Of a stretch of DNA of 50,524 nt, positions 49,673 to 50,524 are shown one piece after another (positions within the stretch are counted from its first letter, which is position 1; every line of letters starts with the position of its first letter). The notes under the pieces are model-generated. The model made no database searches and was not told the DNA's origin. It saw only the letters and a list, made by a program, of their open reading frames with translations. The position numbers were made by a program, and so were the translations under genes. This DNA comes from Pseudomonadota bacterium (GTDB lineage: Bacteria > Pseudomonadota > Alphaproteobacteria > Caulobacterales > Caulobacteraceae): the NCBI GenBank assembly GCA_963205005.1, contig CAUJHW010000169.1, positions 1 to 50,524 on the forward strand, written 5' to 3'.

Positions 49673-50281
49673 TTGATAGCTCGACTAGCCGCACCAGCAC
49701 TGTCCTTTGTGCTCTTTGCCGTACCCACGGGCGGGCTGTACGTTTGGACGGAGGTCAACGCGACTCCCCCCGTCACACTCACCATCGGGGCTAGCCCGGC
49801 CAAGGCTCGCTCGCGCCCGTTCCAGATCAATCAGACAGGCCTCTACCTCATCGTGGAGCAGAAGGTTGGCCCTGGGTGCGTTGGGACGGGATGCGTTCGC
49901 CCCCAGGACCGGCTGAGTTGGTCCGTTACACGACGAGGCTCCCTCATCGCCCGGGATACCCTTGGACCGGAGGGGGCCGTTGACCTTGGTCTGGTTCGGA
50001 TGGTCGGTGATCGACGGGAGCGAGAGCTTGGAAGCGTTCGCCTTTCCCGAGCCTCAGACTATGTCCTCGAAGTTCAACGGGTCGGTGACTTGAGCGCCCT
50101 GCCACCGTCCGAACTGCGCGACGTCCACGTTCGGTTGCACCCGTGGGACGTCAAGGCGGGTTTAGGAAGCATCGCTGCACTCGGCGTCGGTCTACTGGCC
50201 TCGGCAAGCTCCCTTCTCTGGCTCTTGGGGCGCGCGATTTCTCTCACATGGCTTGGCCGCCGCGCCGCCAAAGGTGTCTGA
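49673..50281 (+). CDS. Hypothetical membrane-anchored protein
   Basis: 202 residues from TTG 49673, with GAGG seven bases before it. An N-terminal hydrophobic segment (LAAPALSFVLFAVPTGGLYVW), a ~130-residue extracytoplasmic domain (NQTGLYLIVEQKVGPGCVG, with two Cys in CVGTGC), and a C-terminal helix (GSIAALGVGLLASASSLLWLL) followed by a basic tail. No family recognised. Codon usage is less G/C-biased than in its neighbours (e.g. CGA, CTC, TTG), hinting at later arrival. Confidence 0.7.
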   Translation: MIARLAAPALSFVLFAVPTGGLYVWTEVNATPPVTLTIGASPAKARSRPFQINQTGLYLIVEQKVGPGCVGTGCVRPQDRLSWSVTRRGSLIARDTLGPEGAVDLGLVRMVGDRRERELGSVRLSRASDYVLEVQRVGDLSALPPSELRDVHVRLHPWDVKAGLGSIAALGVGLLASASSLLWLLGRAISLTWLGRRAAKGV

Positions 50282-50289
50282 ACCTCAGG

Positions 50290-50315
50290 TCCGCTTCCCA
50301 CCCATCTCGGACATT
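50290..50315 (+). repeat. CCGCT...CCACCC...CGGACATT motif, degenerate copy
   Basis: TCCGCTTCCCACCC followed by ATCTCGGACATT, just after the hypothetical gene, is a fourth relative of the element cores at 49281, 49597 and 50375. Confidence 0.45.
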
Positions 50316-50347
50316 CACAGCGTCCGCTCGGGGCCCGATGTGCTGAA

Positions 50348-50418
50348 CGTCCGGTTTCTGGCACGGTACTCAGGACCGCTCACGACCCATGGCGGACATT
50401 TGCTGGCGTGCCTAAGCT
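50348..50418 (+). repeat. Upstream element, copy B (GTCCGGTTT / GCGGAC / CCTAAGCT)
   Basis: GTCCGGTTT (50349), ACCGCTCACGACCC, GCGGAC (50392) and CCTAAGCT (50411), with the ATG of the next gene at 50425. The internal spacing matches copy A. The element lies directly upstream of a gene for an exported protein, as does copy A for a membrane protein. Confidence 0.6.
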
Positions 50419-50424
50419 GTCCCG

Positions 50425-50524
50425 ATGATAGCTCCGCCTTCGACGTCCATCGCAGCCCTCGGCGCAGTCGTTCTGTGCGGCATGGTCCCGGCGGTGGCTG
50501 TGGCAGGTCCCGCCAAGCCTGCTG
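50425..50524 (+). CDS. Exported protein, 5' end only
   Basis: Open from ATG 50425 to the window edge (33 codons). The N-terminus MIAPPSTSIAALGAVVLCG followed by MVPAVAVAGPAKPA is a signal peptide with a likely cleavage site around AVAVAG. Nothing of the mature protein is visible, so no function can be given. Confidence 0.6.
   Translation, partial: MIAPPSTSIAALGAVVLCGMVPAVAVAGPAKPA

Noticed and set aside
1..50524. CRISPR array, prophage or restriction-modification/defence island
   Set aside because: No regularly spaced direct repeats, phage structural genes, or restriction/methylase pairs were seen.
1..50524. tRNA or rRNA genes
   Set aside because: No cloverleaf-like segment with a recognisable T-loop (GTTCGAATC type) or rRNA segment was spotted by eye. 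A tRNAscan-type search would settle it.

Overview
The window is high-GC, densely packed DNA typical of an alphaproteobacterium of the order Caulobacterales (Caulobacter/Phenylobacterium-like; this is inferred from gene content, and no 16S or marker search could be run). Supporting signs are the very strong G/C third-position preference, an HWE-family histidine kinase, a large TonB-dependent receptor, hflKC, the miaA/serB/ilvB grouping, and a GTTC-N7-GTTC LexA box of the alphaproteobacterial type. No tRNA, rRNA, CRISPR array, prophage or insertion sequence was recognised. Most genes are intact and many overlap by a few bases.

Layout. 1-6.7 kb: housekeeping genes. These are acetolactate synthase (ilvB, cut by the left edge) behind a readable attenuator with an Ile/Leu/Val-rich leader peptide; miaA and serB, divergent with overlapping start codons; a HAD phosphatase; and hflK-hflC. 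6.7-17.3 kb: an Mrp-type ATPase, two tandem paralogous GPH/MelB-like transporters, an SDR dehydrogenase, a DevBCA-like ABC exporter operon, a NupC nucleoside transporter and a methyltransferase. 17.3-23.5 kb: small metabolic genes (GST, GFA-type zinc protein, DUF2147, hotdog thioesterase), then acyl-CoA dehydrogenase, DUF3253, a lipoprotein alpha/beta hydrolase and a Leu/Phe/Val-type dehydrogenase.

23.5-26.2 kb holds the most intriguing unit: an overlapping four-gene operon of an Lgt-like membrane protein lacking key Lgt residues, a multi-cysteine radical SAM enzyme resembling the tetraether lipid synthase (Tes/MJ0619) family, and two tandem two-helix membrane proteins sharing an LCGGC motif. 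It looks like a dedicated lipid-modification system. 26.4-32 kb: an ammonium transporter, a KaiC-like double ATPase translationally coupled to an HWE histidine kinase with a degenerate receiver domain, and an MFS transporter. 32.2-40 kb: an apparent operon of TonB receptor, Tat-exported beta-propeller amidohydrolase, transglutaminase-like protease and a DUF6134-type protein, suggesting peptide scavenging.

40.4-43.1 kb: a two-gene DNA-repair cassette under a LexA box. It encodes a radical SAM protein with a C-terminal clamp-binding motif and a DUF4130-UdgX fusion carrying the KRRIH loop. 43-50.5 kb: a TetR-MFS pair, a CoxE-like VWA protein, a 50-residue unannotated ORF, a catalytically dead resolvase-like regulator, a GNAT enzyme, an HDAC-like deacetylase, a histidine phosphatase, a repeat-rich spacer, one hypothetical membrane protein, and the start of an exported protein cut by the right edge. 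Two copies of an ~80-bp element with conserved internal spacing each sit immediately before one of these last two genes.
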